DNA of 64,000 nt, from positions 1 to 64,000 of the forward strand of contig JAHCHY010000008.1 in assembly GCA_026129485.1 (NCBI GenBank), given 5' to 3'. A program made the translations under genes and the position numbers. Shown here in pieces: positions 15,958-25,455 of this stretch (position 1 is the stretch's first letter; every line of letters starts with the position of its first letter). Below the pieces are notes generated by a model. The model ran no database searches. It was not told the origin of the DNA and was given only the letters and a program-made list of their open reading frames with translations. The DNA is from Cyclobacteriaceae bacterium (GTDB lineage: Bacteria; Bacteroidota; Bacteroidia; Cytophagales; Cyclobacteriaceae).

Positions 15958-17268
15958 ATGGAAGTCCATCGAAAATATACCCTTTCCGTAGCCATCATGC
16001 TGGTGATCGCCAACATGATCGGCACCGGGGTATTCACCTCGCTGGGCTACCAGGTAGGGCCTTTACCTTCGGGCTTTGTTATTCTGGTGTTGTGGCTGGT
16101 GGGAGGCGTGGTGGCTTTATCGGGTGCGTTTACCTATGCCGAAATCGCTACTACCTTAAAACGTTCCGGTGGCGAGTACCTCTATCTTTCCAAAATCTTT
16201 CACCCGGCCTTAGGTTTTTTAAGCGGCTGGATGAGCGCTGTGGTTGGGTTTGCAGGCGCCATATCGGCTGTGGCCATTGCCATTGGGGCCTATGCCTCCG
16301 AAGCCCTCGGTGTACCTGCCCGGCTTATCGCCATCCTCGCTATTATAATGGTATCGGTCATTCACTGGTTTGGTGTAAAAACCGGGGGCCGGGCCCAAAC
16401 CATTCTTACATCTGTTAAGCTCAGCCTGATCGCTTTCTTTTGCCTTGCACCGCTTTTTGTGGTTAAAGAATCGACTGGTGTAAATTTCATACCCAAGCCG
16501 GGCGACCTCGATTTGATTCTCAGCCCGGGGTTTGCCGTTTCATTGGTGTTTGTGGTTTATGCGTACACAGGCTGGAATGCCTCGGCCTATATTGCCGGCA
16601 ACCTTGAAAATCCCAAACGTAACCTGCCGCTTTCGTTGGTAGCAGGTACTTTAATTGTGGTGGTAGTTTACCTCTTGCTTAACGCGATGTTCATGTACTC
16701 GGCTTCGTTCAATGAGCTTGCCGGTCAAAACGACATTGGCAATGTGGTTGCCTACAAACTTTTTGGCGAAAAAGCAGGCTTTGTGTTTTCAGGTATTTTT
16801 AGTGTAGCGTTACTATCCACGCTTAGCGCCATGACCATTGCCGGGCCGCGTGTTACAGAAGCTATGGGTGAAGATTACGGGTTGCTGAAATCATTTACGG
16901 TAAAAAATAAATACCAGATGCCTTACCTCGCCATCCTGGCACAGGCAGCGTGGGCTATCTTTTTAGTGTTGGTTAGCTCATTCAAAGAGATCATTCAATA
17001 CATTTCTGTAAGCCTTTCTATCTTTTCGATGATTACCGTAATCGGGATTTTCTGGCTGCGCAAACAACACCCCGATGCCGATGCCTACAAGGTTCCGCTC
17101 TACCCGGTAACACCACTCATTTTTGCAAGCTGTACCCTTTGGATGATTTATTATGTGGCTGCCGATGATCCGAAGATTTTAGTGTATTCATTGTCAACCC
17201 TTATACCGGGCTACATCGTTTATTTGTTAGCTCATCGCCATAATCGTAAACACTCTTCTTCTTTATGA
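15958..17268 (+). CDS. APC-family amino acid permease
   Basis: 436 residues with about 12 membrane segments throughout. The N-terminus has the APC signature IANMIGTGVFTSLGYQVGPLPSG (unwound TM1 with the substrate-binding G-T-G) and GALTYAE-like AFTYAEIATTLKRSGGEYLYL in TM2-3. Loops are short and there is no extra C-terminal domain, as in the LAT/YhdG-type amino acid exchangers. Substrate is not determined; amino acid import or exchange across the inner membrane is likely. Its stop overlaps the start of the following lipoprotein gene (ATGA). Confidence 0.93.
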   Translation: MEVHRKYTLSVAIMLVIANMIGTGVFTSLGYQVGPLPSGFVILVLWLVGGVVALSGAFTYAEIATTLKRSGGEYLYLSKIFHPALGFLSGWMSAVVGFAGAISAVAIAIGAYASEALGVPARLIAILAIIMVSVIHWFGVKTGGRAQTILTSVKLSLIAFFCLAPLFVVKESTGVNFIPKPGDLDLILSPGFAVSLVFVVYAYTGWNASAYIAGNLENPKRNLPLSLVAGTLIVVVVYLLLNAMFMYSASFNELAGQNDIGNVVAYKLFGEKAGFVFSGIFSVALLSTLSAMTIAGPRVTEAMGEDYGLLKSFTVKNKYQMPYLAILAQAAWAIFLVLVSSFKEIIQYISVSLSIFSMITVIGIFWLRKQHPDADAYKVPLYPVTPLIFASCTLWMIYYVAADDPKILVYSLSTLIPGYIVYLLAHRHNRKHSSSL

Positions 17269-18467
17269 GAATATTTTTTGTCTGCCTGCTGGCAGTAACG
17301 TTGCTAAGCTCGTGTACATCATCCACAGAAAAAACAGAAACCGTTGCCATTGATTCAACTGCACAGGATACTGCTGCCGTTGTACCTGCTGCTCCCCCAC
17401 CGGTACTCATTTATAAAGACACCCTGTTGGATAACCTCGCCCGTTTTGTAGCCGGCTTGCCGCAACTTGATTCCAATTCTTTTTCTGCTTTGGAAAGCGA
17501 CCATTACTGGCAGGAATATAAAACGGCAATGGATAACAACTGGAAAAAGATGTACGAAACACGGTTAAGCAAAATTACCGGCTGGCGCGATAACACCTTA
17601 GCCCTGCACAACGATACGCTTCCTTTGTTCTACCCGTTTTCCGGGCCGGATTTTTTACATGCCTACTATCTTTATCCAAATGCACGCACCTATGTATTGG
17701 CTGCACTGGAGCCCGTGGCCGCAGTACCGCAACTCGATACGCTGCCTTTAACCGATCGCGATAAATTCTTAGATACTCTTGGCGCTTCCCTGCGCGATAT
17801 TTTTCAAAAGAGCTACTTCATTACCAAGCACATGAAATCAGACCTGAAGCAGGTTAAAGGTGTGTTGCCTCCACTCTACTTTTTTATTCAACGGTCGGGG
17901 CATGAGTTTATCTCGCAAGCTTTTATCACATTGGATAGTACCGGCATTGAAACCGAAGTGGACGTTAAAAAACTACACTGGCAAAAAACACCGGGGGTGA
18001 AATTAGTAATCCGCAACCTGGCCACACGGGAGATCAAGACGTTATATTATTTCTCAGTTAGTATTTCCAACTCAGGCCTGGCGGAAAGACCCGAGCTGGT
18101 AACGTTCATTACACAACGCGCACCTTTCAATACGTTTGTAAAATCTGCCAGTTACCTGATGCACAATAAATACTTTACCGGCATCAAAAACCTGGTTCTT
18201 GCGCATACCGAAAATCTCTTCCAGGACGATACGGGCATTCCGTACAAAGATTTTAAAAAGAACCTCGGCTTTACTGTACAGTTTTATGGTGAATATGTAA
18301 AACCCGTGAAAGACTTTGGCGATGCGCGCTACCAACCCGACCTCGACTCGGCTTTCAAAGCATCCACCACCCGACAAAAACTTCCGTTCTCGTTAGGGTA
18401 TCATTGGGGAACAGCCAAACAGCATTATATTTTGGTGAGGAAGAGTAAGGTGCAATCGGTACAATAG
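17265..18467 (+). CDS. Hypothetical lipoprotein (400 aa)
   Basis: 400 residues, beginning MRIFFVCLLAVTLLSSC with the lipid-bearing Cys at 17. A Thr/Pro/Ala-rich linker (STAQDTAAVVPAAPPP) follows, then a globular domain of about 350 residues with KTAMDNNWKKMYETRLSKI, and FYPFSGPDFLHAYYLYPNARTYVLAALEPV. The motif PLFYPFSGPDFLHA...LYPN recurs in Bacteroidota proteins of unknown function. The ATGA overlap with the permease suggests cotranscription, but whether it serves the permease is unknown. Confidence 0.8.
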   Translation: MRIFFVCLLAVTLLSSCTSSTEKTETVAIDSTAQDTAAVVPAAPPPVLIYKDTLLDNLARFVAGLPQLDSNSFSALESDHYWQEYKTAMDNNWKKMYETRLSKITGWRDNTLALHNDTLPLFYPFSGPDFLHAYYLYPNARTYVLAALEPVAAVPQLDTLPLTDRDKFLDTLGASLRDIFQKSYFITKHMKSDLKQVKGVLPPLYFFIQRSGHEFISQAFITLDSTGIETEVDVKKLHWQKTPGVKLVIRNLATREIKTLYYFSVSISNSGLAERPELVTFITQRAPFNTFVKSASYLMHNKYFTGIKNLVLAHTENLFQDDTGIPYKDFKKNLGFTVQFYGEYVKPVKDFGDARYQPDLDSAFKASTTRQKLPFSLGYHWGTAKQHYILVRKSKVQSVQ

Positions 18468-18545
18468 CATTTCTTCAACCGTTCAAAAAAAGCGCTGAGA
18501 TTGAATCAAAAGATTTTCTTTCTTTAGATGATTAAATCTCTATAT

Positions 18546-20627
18546 ATGAAAACCCTTTTCGGCCTGCTCTTTATTCTATCCTTCCCGGCTTTCAGCCAAA
18601 CCTATTACGGCTTTACCGGCAACAGCTCTGCCACACAATCCAAAGCGGAAGAATTATTTCTTCAGCAACAGGAAAGCGAACGTTATAAAAATCACCTGAA
18701 GCAGCTCACCAAAGAGCCTCACATTGCCGGTACCAAAGCTAACGAGCGCGTGCGCGATTACCTGGCCGATGTGATGCGCAAGGCCGGCCTGCACGTGGAA
18801 ATTTTTCCATACGATATTTACCTGCCCGTAATGCCCGGCACGGCTTATGCCGAAGTAGTGGAGCCCGTTCGCATTCCGCTCAATAATAAAGAGTATGTTC
18901 ATCATGAAGATTCGTTTACCGCTAATCCCGATCTGCCGGTTGGATTTAATGCCTATACCGGCTCAGGTGATGTTACGGCCCAAGTGGTTTACGCCAACTA
19001 TGGCCGCAGGGAAGATTTTGAAAAGCTTGCCGCGATGGGCATCTCTGTAAAAGATAAAATTGTTATTGCGCGTTATGGCGGAAACTTTCGCGGTTACAAA
19101 GCCAAGTATGCACAAGCTTACGGGGCTGCCGGGTTGATAATATTTACCGATCCGGGTGATAGCGGCTACGCCAAAGGCTTGGTTTACCCGGAAGGACCCT
19201 ACTTTAATGAAAGCAGCATCCAGCGTGGCTCACTGCTTACTGCCGACTGGACAGGCGATCCGCTCACTCCATTTGAACCTGCCCTGCCCGTTGATGGAAA
19301 AAAGAAAGTGGTTCGTAAAAACCCGGAAGAAGTAAGCGGTATGCACACCATACCCGTGTTGCCTCTGCCCTATGGCTCAGCTAAAGAAATTTTTGCACGC
19401 ATGACGGGTAAACCCGTACCCGCAGGCTGGCAGGGCGGACTGCCTTATACGTATCGCCTTGAAGGTGGAGCAGCATTGAAAGTAAGAGTAAGCGTTCAGC
19501 AGAAGAGAGAAATACAACGGGTGTATAATGTAGTGGGAACATTGCCCGGCTCTGAGTTGCCTAATGAATGGATCATTGCCGGTTCGCACTACGATGCATG
19601 GGGGCATGGCGCTACCGATCCGAACAGCGGAACCGCCATGCTTTTATCATTAAGCGAATCGTTGGGCAAGCTGGCGCAGGCCGGCTACAAACCGAAACGC
19701 ACGATTAAGATTGCACACTGGGATGCCGAAGAGCAGGGTGTAATTGGTTCCAGCGAATGGGTAGAACAATTCCGCGATGAGCTGAACGCAAAAGGGGTGG
19801 CTTACTTTAATGCTGATGGCGCTGTAAGCGGAAGAAATTTTGGCGGAGCTTCCAGCCCTTCATTAAAAAGTGTAATCATTGACGCCACAAAAGTTATTCC
19901 TTATCCCGATTCGGCAAAAAGTGTATTCGACCATTGGCGCAAACAAAATCCTTATCCGCCCATCGGCAACCTGGGCGGGGGTTCCGATCACATTGCATTT
20001 TATACGCATGTAGGCATTCCTTCCTGGAGCGGTGGTACGGGCGGACCCTCCATGTATCATTCCAACCACGACACATTTTATTTCTACGAAAAATTTTCCG
20101 ACCCTTTGTTTAACATGGGGCCATTGGTAGAACGTGTCTTCGGTATTGCTGCTTTGCGTTTGGCCAATGCCGATGTAATTCCCTATAGTGTAAGTCGCTA
20201 TGGCGCTGACTTACGTACGCACTTCGAAGCGTTGCAAAAATCAATCGCAGCTTACGATAAATCTGAAAACAAATTTTCGTTTGATGAATTGCTGAAGGCA
20301 TCGGATGATCTGAAGAAAACAGGCGAAGCTTGTGAAGCTGCATTAAAAAATACCAATGCCTCCAACAAGAAAGCAATCAATGCAGAATTACTTTCACTGG
20401 AGCGTCAATGGATTGACCAGGAAGGTATGCCCTATGGAAACTGGTATAAATCGTTGTATGCCTCGCCCGATCCGTACAGCGGTTATGCTTCGGCAATATT
20501 ACCCGGCTTTCAATATGAAGTGGCTAATAAATCAACCGCTAATTTAAAAACGTGGGAACAAAAATATCTGGCTGCCATTGCACGTTTAAAAGTTAAGATG
20601 GAAACGATAACCAGGCTTGCGCAATAA
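18546..20627 (+). CDS. Secreted M28 peptidase, glutamate carboxypeptidase II-like
   Basis: 693 residues from the ATG for MKTLFGLLFILSFPAFSQ, a good signal peptide; a start 18 bp upstream is possible. A PA (protease-associated) domain lies around 120-260 (KIVIARYGGNFRGYKAKYAQAYGAAGLIIF). The M28 zinc site is given by GSHYDAWGHGATDPNSG (His, Asp), DAEEQGVIGSSEW (catalytic and ligand Glu), NADGAVSG (Asp) and MYHSNHDTFYF (His). A C-terminal transferrin-receptor-like dimerisation domain follows from about 550. The order matches GCPII/PSMA, an exo-peptidase that removes C-terminal Glu or other residues. Likely periplasmic. It is followed by a palindromic element. Confidence 0.95.
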   Translation: MKTLFGLLFILSFPAFSQTYYGFTGNSSATQSKAEELFLQQQESERYKNHLKQLTKEPHIAGTKANERVRDYLADVMRKAGLHVEIFPYDIYLPVMPGTAYAEVVEPVRIPLNNKEYVHHEDSFTANPDLPVGFNAYTGSGDVTAQVVYANYGRREDFEKLAAMGISVKDKIVIARYGGNFRGYKAKYAQAYGAAGLIIFTDPGDSGYAKGLVYPEGPYFNESSIQRGSLLTADWTGDPLTPFEPALPVDGKKKVVRKNPEEVSGMHTIPVLPLPYGSAKEIFARMTGKPVPAGWQGGLPYTYRLEGGAALKVRVSVQQKREIQRVYNVVGTLPGSELPNEWIIAGSHYDAWGHGATDPNSGTAMLLSLSESLGKLAQAGYKPKRTIKIAHWDAEEQGVIGSSEWVEQFRDELNAKGVAYFNADGAVSGRNFGGASSPSLKSVIIDATKVIPYPDSAKSVFDHWRKQNPYPPIGNLGGGSDHIAFYTHVGIPSWSGGTGGPSMYHSNHDTFYFYEKFSDPLFNMGPLVERVFGIAALRLANADVIPYSVSRYGADLRTHFEALQKSIAAYDKSENKFSFDELLKASDDLKKTGEACEAALKNTNASNKKAINAELLSLERQWIDQEGMPYGNWYKSLYASPDPYSGYASAILPGFQYEVANKSTANLKTWEQKYLAAIARLKVKMETITRLAQ

Positions 20628-20640
20628 TCAATATCTGATG

Positions 20641-20772
20641 TTACGCAAAACTATGGTTAAATGTCAGGTTGAGCCTGTCGAAACCGATTTTTCCTTATGG
20701 AAATGGTCTTCGACAAGCCTGTCTGCCGACAGGCAGGCTCAGACCGACATCATTCCTAAACGTTTTGCGTAA
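20641..20772. repeat. 132-bp palindromic (MITE-like) element
   Basis: The ends are perfect 11-bp inverted repeats, TTACGCAAAAC (20641-20651) and GTTTTGCGTAA (20762-20772). Inside are a second pair, ATGTCAGGTTGAGCCTGTCG and its imperfect reverse complement, with an extra inner hairpin CCTGTCTGCCGACAGG. It carries no gene and fills the gap between the M28 peptidase and the dehydrogenase, ending 10 bp before the latter's start codon. It looks like a nonautonomous mobile or REP element. Confidence 0.7.
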
Positions 20773-20782
20773 TTCACTTAAC

Positions 20783-21766
20783 ATGTCAAAAAAAATACTT
20801 ATCACCCGAATCATCCCCGCTATAGCCGGAGACCTGCTTAAGCAAGCCGGTTTTGACGTAACGGTATGGCCGAGTGATAAGCCGATGACAAAAGAAGAAC
20901 TGATTGAGCATACGCTTCAGGCCGATGCATTACTTTCGCTGGGTTCTAACAAGCTCGACCGATCATTTTTTGAAACGTGTAAGCACTTAGACATCGTATC
21001 GCAATTTGCTGTTGGTTACGATAATATTGATGTAGCTGCCGCAACCAATTTTAAAATTCCGGTGTGCAACACACCCGATGTGTTAAGCGAGGCTACTGCC
21101 GATGTTGCTTTTGGATTGATGATTAATGTTTCACGAAAAATGTTTTATCATCACAAACAGATTTTAAAAGATGAATGGAAACAATTTGAGCCGCTTAAAA
21201 ATCTTGGCTTTGAGCTATCCGGAAAAACACTGGGAATTTTCGGATTGGGTCGGATAGGTAGTATTATGGCACAACGCTGCAAAGGCGCATACGGTATGGA
21301 TGTGATCTATCATAACCGGAAACGAAATCCTGAGCTGGAAACAAAAACCGGAGCGCGTTATGTTGATTTCGATACGCTGCTGCGTGAAAGCGATGTGCTC
21401 TCTGTTCACTGTGCGCTTACTCCTGAAACACGAGGTTTATTCGATAAGCAGGCTTTCTCCAAAATGAAAAAGACAGCCGTATTTATCAACACAGCCCGTG
21501 GAGGTGTTCACAACGAAACAGATTTAATCGAAGCCTTACAAAACAAAACCATCTGGGGCGCTGGCCTGGATGTTACCAATCCCGAACCGATGCGTGCGGA
21601 TAATCCTTTGCTTGAAATGCCTAATGTGGCGGTATTGCCGCACATCGGTTCAGCTACCATCGAAGCCCGCACAGGTATGGCCCGGCTGGCGGCAGAGAAT
21701 ATTATATCGTTTTATAAAACAGGCAAGCCCGTTACAATCGTAAATCCGGAGGTGTTAGGCAGTTAG
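20783..21766 (+). CDS. D-2-hydroxyacid dehydrogenase (glyoxylate/hydroxypyruvate reductase type)
   Basis: 327 residues from the ATG for MSKKILITRIIPAIAG; the longer frame runs through the palindromic element and is not real. The NAD(P) site is LGIFGLGRIGSIMAQRC (about 145-162). The catalytic residues are Arg in VFINTARGGVHNE, Glu in DVTNPEPM and His in VLPHIGSATIEAR, as in the GyaR/GhrB branch. It reduces glyoxylate or hydroxypyruvate, or oxidises D-glycerate; direction not determinable. It is convergent with a DUF5916 remnant. Confidence 0.93.
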   Translation: MSKKILITRIIPAIAGDLLKQAGFDVTVWPSDKPMTKEELIEHTLQADALLSLGSNKLDRSFFETCKHLDIVSQFAVGYDNIDVAAATNFKIPVCNTPDVLSEATADVAFGLMINVSRKMFYHHKQILKDEWKQFEPLKNLGFELSGKTLGIFGLGRIGSIMAQRCKGAYGMDVIYHNRKRNPELETKTGARYVDFDTLLRESDVLSVHCALTPETRGLFDKQAFSKMKKTAVFINTARGGVHNETDLIEALQNKTIWGAGLDVTNPEPMRADNPLLEMPNVAVLPHIGSATIEARTGMARLAAENIISFYKTGKPVTIVNPEVLGS

Positions 21767-21796
21767 AACTCATCAAAAGGTTTTCTTCGCAGCAAA

Positions 21797-22098
21797 TTAA
21801 AACTGCTTCAGGTAACTCAGCTTACAAATACCCGATTGATTTCGTTCCTGCGAATTGATAAAATTGGTTTCGTTAAACACCAGGTATAAAAAGCTTAACG
21901 GGGCAAACTGCCAGCTTCCGCGTACATTCCAGCGCCCCTGTTCATTAAACGAGTTATATTGATAAAACAATGACAACTGGATATTCGCATCCCAGGCCAG
22001 CCGCAATCCCCCGGTAACCAGCGAAGTGATTTTGTCTTCCTTTTATGTGCAAACAGGTTTGCGGAACATAATAACAGGGCTAATACCAATACCCTCAT
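21797..22098 (-). pseudogene. DUF5916 gene remnant (signal peptide joined to C-terminal tail)
   Basis: Two pieces of one gene are visible. At the right, an ATG at 22098 begins a signal peptide, MRVLVLALLLCSANLFA. At the left, 21797-22006 encodes the last 69 residues of a DUF5916 protein (LRLAWDANIQLSLFYQYNSF... to LSYLKQF). They are in different frames and about 650 residues of the protein are missing, so an internal deletion with frameshift has occurred. The tail is about 94% identical over 241 bp (21801-22041) to the 3' end of the intact gene at 37465, but the signal peptide differs, so this was a paralogue. Confidence 0.85.
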
Positions 22099-22146
22099 AA
22101 CTTGTATTTATTTACATACAAAAATGAGCAATCGGATTATCCTGCT

Positions 22147-22168
22147 TTGGTTAAATCCTGTACATTTT
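22147..22168. repeat. 22-bp recurring motif, copy 1 (diverged)
   Basis: This copy agrees at 18 of 22 positions with the motif at 25434 and 37157 (core AAATCCTGTA). It lies 3 bp beyond the stop codon of the truncated M23 peptidase and marks the left part of the AT-rich island. Confidence 0.5.
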
Positions 22169-22171
22169 AAA

Positions 22172-22564
22172 TTATTGAGATACTCTGTTTCCGGCAGAAA
22201 TAAAAATTGATTCTTTACTCTTATTTCCATCAAGGAAAATATTTGAAAAACGAACAGGCAAACCCTTTGCAGTATAAAAATCTGCTCTGTCCTGTAAGTG
22301 AAAATGCAAATGCGGTTCGGAACTGTAACCACTATGTCCGCATTTCCCTATTATCTGACCTTGAACTATAACATCACCTTTCTTTACTGTAACAGTTCCT
22401 TTTACCAAATGTGCATAAAATGAATATTCGTTTGCAGTATGTTTGATGATAACATAGTTGCCTATAAAACTGGTCGTTAGAAAATCCAAAATCCCATAAC
22501 CGACAAAAGGAGCATTACGCTTATCATTAACAGCTTTAATTACAATGCCGTCCGCTTTTTCATT
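22172..22564 (-). pseudogene. 5'-truncated M23 metallopeptidase
   Basis: An open frame of 130 codons without a start codon; it begins right after an in-frame TGA with KADGIVIKAVNDKRNAPFVG. The visible part is the C-terminal half of a LytM/M23 domain: NYVIIKHTANEYSFYAHL, then VIVQGQIIGKCGHSGYSSEPHLHFHLQD with the HxH zinc motif. The upstream His and Asp ligands of the domain (H-x3-D) are missing, so the enzyme cannot bind zinc. The break lies within 10 bp of the stop codon of the neighbouring hydrolase gene, as expected from an illegitimate junction. Confidence 0.8.
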
Positions 22565-22571
22565 TCAACAA

Positions 22572-23942
22572 CTATTTATTTACCATTACCGAACGTATCC
22601 ATTTATCAAATTCATCTACTACTTTATTATTAAACTTTGTAGGGTACATTGATACCAAAGTTCCTTCTCTGTTGGCTTTATAGCTTTCTTCCATAGTGGG
22701 AAAACTAACAAAATTATGGTCTGTTCCTTCCAAAATTAAAAAAGTAGCATTACCGGGATGATACTGATTAACGATTTTAACCAATTCCCTATGAGAAAAA
22801 TCATTGATGGTCTGAATGTCTGTTTCGCCCCACGCAGATAGTACCTTACATTCTGTATTTGCCCAAGCCTCTATCATATTTATATCATTCAGCGATTGAC
22901 TGAAAATAATATTACGTGTCAAAAAATCATCGCCACCCGTATAGTTAAAATCACGTTTTAAAATCCGTGCATAATCAGGATTTTTTTGTACCATCTCCAA
23001 AGGTGTTTTCTTGACTACTAACAGTTCATACAGTAGTGTTTCATACAACCGCATATCTTTTTCCAACTGCAAATAATCCATACCAAGATTAGGATTTTGT
23101 ACCCTTAGCATTTCGGTAAGATATTCCAACCAAGGTTTTACAGTAATACCCATTGCAATAATACCACGAATACTATTGCCTGATGCTACCAAAGGAGCTT
23201 CTATACCACCCATTGAATGCCCGAAAATGAAAATATTATTGGTATCTACTTCGGGGTGCTTTTTCAATTCCTGCAATGCTGCTTTGAAAGATGCTACTTC
23301 TGTATGAAAATCAATAGTGGCACAATCAGGTGTATTGGTACAATCTCCTACACCAGGTTTTTCTGCTCTCATCACCAAATAACCTTTTTCTGCCAATCCA
23401 TAGATTAATTTTTTGTAAGGGTGATGCACCCAAAGGTTGTCCACACTACTACAAGGATAGCCGGGTATAAACAGAATTGCAGGTTTCTTTTTCTTGTCTT
23501 TCGGTTTCAGGTATATGCTTCTTATATAGCCGTTTTCAAATGGGAATGAGCCATATTCCACATTGAATTTTTCTGATGTTTCAATCGGATTGGCAATACA
23601 TTTACCCTGCAAAGTCAGTTTCTCATTATTGCGAAGCACTTCATACTTGATAACATCACCGCCACGCAAATTCAATTCGGGTAAGAAAAGTTTTTGTGGT
23701 GTTTCCAATACAGCATCATTTATTGAAATGATAACATCACCATCTTTTATACCGATTTCGGCAGCCGTGAAACCAGGAATAACTTTGTGTACCCTCATTC
23801 CAGCAGTAAGATTCATTGAAGCAAGCTGTTCGGATGAAAGCGGTGCTAATTGAATGCCTTTACTGCTTAATCTTTTCAGTTCCTGTGCCGATGTGTATAA
23901 ACTCGAAATTAATAGTAATAGGGTTAATAGATATTTTACCAT
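22572..23942 (-). CDS. Secreted PDZ + alpha/beta hydrolase
   Basis: 456 residues with a signal peptide (MVKYLLTLLLLISSLYTSAQ). Residues about 45-110 form a PDZ-like domain (GMRVHKVIPGFTAAEIGIKDGDVIISIND). The rest is an alpha/beta hydrolase: oxyanion region ILFIPGYPCSSVDNLW, nucleophile elbow FGHSMGGIEAP, acid region SAWGETDIQ and His in ILEGTDHNFVSFP. The combination of PDZ and hydrolase fold is found in Bacteroidota secreted peptidases and esterases; the substrate is unknown. Codon use is AT-rich. It is the first intact gene at the left end of the accessory island. Confidence 0.88.
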   Translation of the reverse strand: MVKYLLTLLLLISSLYTSAQELKRLSSKGIQLAPLSSEQLASMNLTAGMRVHKVIPGFTAAEIGIKDGDVIISINDAVLETPQKLFLPELNLRGGDVIKYEVLRNNEKLTLQGKCIANPIETSEKFNVEYGSFPFENGYIRSIYLKPKDKKKKPAILFIPGYPCSSVDNLWVHHPYKKLIYGLAEKGYLVMRAEKPGVGDCTNTPDCATIDFHTEVASFKAALQELKKHPEVDTNNIFIFGHSMGGIEAPLVASGNSIRGIIAMGITVKPWLEYLTEMLRVQNPNLGMDYLQLEKDMRLYETLLYELLVVKKTPLEMVQKNPDYARILKRDFNYTGGDDFLTRNIIFSQSLNDINMIEAWANTECKVLSAWGETDIQTINDFSHRELVKIVNQYHPGNATFLILEGTDHNFVSFPTMEESYKANREGTLVSMYPTKFNNKVVDEFDKWIRSVMVNK

Positions 23943-23958
23943 ACGATATAAAAGAGTA

Positions 23959-25380
23959 TTAAGATTTTATTATAAACTTCCTGCTTGCCTTACAATGCGG
24001 TGTACTTAAAGTCAGGATGTATGTGCCCGATGTTAAAGTTTCGGTAGATAGTACAACCTGTTTCTTGTTCAGGCTGTTTTGTGCAATGATTGTCTTCCCT
24101 GTAATATCCGAAACGGTTAATTGCACAGTTCCACTCAGGCAATCACTCTCTAAATTTACATTCAGTGTATTTTTTGTAGAGTTGGGATAAATGGAAAAAG
24201 CATTGTTTTTCTCGATTTGCTGAACACTCATAGTCATTTCGGAAAAGAACATTCCATCGCCTTGCTGAAATCTACCGATATAAATATCATCTTTTCCGTC
24301 ATTATTAAAATCAGCCACATACACTGCAATATTGTTTCCTGCCGTTTCAATGGGTAAATAACTGCTCGTGTGGTCAATAAAAGCCCCTGTGCCGTCATTA
24401 AGTAAAACCGAAGGCATTTCATTCAAAGTATAAACTACTGTCAAATCGGGTTTGCTATCTCCGTTAAAGTCGGTAAAAACCGCATCAAATGTATGTTTGC
24501 CGTCAGGTGGAAGTTTGGTATTGGTAACATCGGTAAAATGACCTGTACCGTCATTGAGATATAACCTGTCCTGAATATCTTTACCTACAACAGATGCCAT
24601 ATTGGAAAAGAATAAATCATCATACCCATCACCGTTTACATCAGCTTTACTTACTTTTCTTGATTCCATATTGATAGTTGTTGCCAATCGTGTAGCGGTT
24701 TCGTCTGTAAACACACCTGTACCGTCATTAATCAATAAACGGTTGCCGTCTTCGTTACCCACTGCTAAATCCCAATCTCCGTCATTGTCCACATCTACCA
24801 ATAAAATATCCTGCGTAACGTCATTTATCAGCGGCATTCTTGTATTGGTTTCATCAGTAAAATGACCTGTGCCGTCATTAATGAAAATCCTGTTTTGTCC
24901 ATCATTACCGAATATAAGGTCAATGTAAGTATCTCCGTTAATATCAACTGCTACAACCGCATTGGAAACAAACTGCGGAAGCCGTGAACTTACATCGGTA
25001 AAATTGCCCGAACCTGTGTTTAAATAAAACTCGTGTGTAGAATCATCTTCGCTGGCAAATACAACATCTAACCAGCCGTTACCGTCAAAGTCGGCAATGG
25101 CAATGTCTTCGCTATCGTGGTTCACATCTGTAAACCTGCCAATGGTTGCATCTGTAAAGTTTCCTGCACCGTCATTAAAAAGTATCCTGTTTCGCTGCCA
25201 TTCTTTAGCCAATACAATATCAGGATAACCATCACCGTTAAAGTCGGCTACTTCTATATCCATAGTGTTTCCGCCTATTGCTCCTGGCGGTAAATGGGAT
25301 GTAGCATTAGAGAAAACAGTTTGGGAAAAAACTGAAACATTTCCCAACAAAAGACAAAGAAATAAATTCGCCTTGTTCAT
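23959..25380 (-). CDS. FG-GAP/VCBS-repeat protein with T9SS sorting domain
   Basis: 473 residues from the ATG for MNKANLFLCLLLGNVSVFSQ (signal peptide). About seven repeats of the VCBS/FG-GAP type follow, each with a D-x-[ND]-x-D-G-x-x-D calcium-binding loop (DFNGDGYPDIV, DFDGNGWLDVV, DINGDTYIDLI, DVDNDGDWDLA, DVNGDGYDDLF, DFNGDSKPDLT, DFNNDGKDDIY). These build a beta-propeller. The last 80 residues form a type A T9SS sorting domain (FSIYPNSTKNTLNVNL ... SGTYILTLST), so the protein is exported across the outer membrane. Probable adhesin or surface protein. Confidence 0.92.
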   Translation of the reverse strand: MNKANLFLCLLLGNVSVFSQTVFSNATSHLPPGAIGGNTMDIEVADFNGDGYPDIVLAKEWQRNRILFNDGAGNFTDATIGRFTDVNHDSEDIAIADFDGNGWLDVVFASEDDSTHEFYLNTGSGNFTDVSSRLPQFVSNAVVAVDINGDTYIDLIFGNDGQNRIFINDGTGHFTDETNTRMPLINDVTQDILLVDVDNDGDWDLAVGNEDGNRLLINDGTGVFTDETATRLATTINMESRKVSKADVNGDGYDDLFFSNMASVVGKDIQDRLYLNDGTGHFTDVTNTKLPPDGKHTFDAVFTDFNGDSKPDLTVVYTLNEMPSVLLNDGTGAFIDHTSSYLPIETAGNNIAVYVADFNNDGKDDIYIGRFQQGDGMFFSEMTMSVQQIEKNNAFSIYPNSTKNTLNVNLESDCLSGTVQLTVSDITGKTIIAQNSLNKKQVVLSTETLTSGTYILTLSTPHCKASRKFIIKS

Positions 25381-25433
25381 ATTACAAGCATTCTTAGACA
25401 CGAACCAATGTAATAGTAGCAAGCGATATTTAG

Positions 25434-25455
25434 CTTGTCAAATCCTGTAAATTTT
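25434..25455. repeat. 22-bp recurring motif, copy 2
   Basis: Begins CTTGTCAAATCCTGTAAATT and is identical over 22 bases to the copy at 37157-37178. Its right end touches the stop codon of the AraC-family gene. Confidence 0.6.

Noticed and set aside
15840-16418. 192-codon frame overlapping the start of the APC permease
   Set aside because: It reads through the permease gene in another frame and gives a Cys/Arg/His-rich sequence (FTFGLCYSGVVAGGRRGG) with no family pattern. The permease is unmistakable.
20669-20782. Upstream extension of the dehydrogenase frame
   Set aside because: The extra 38 codons translate a palindromic element (RQACLPTGRLRPTS), not protein, and the ATG at 20783 fits the family start.
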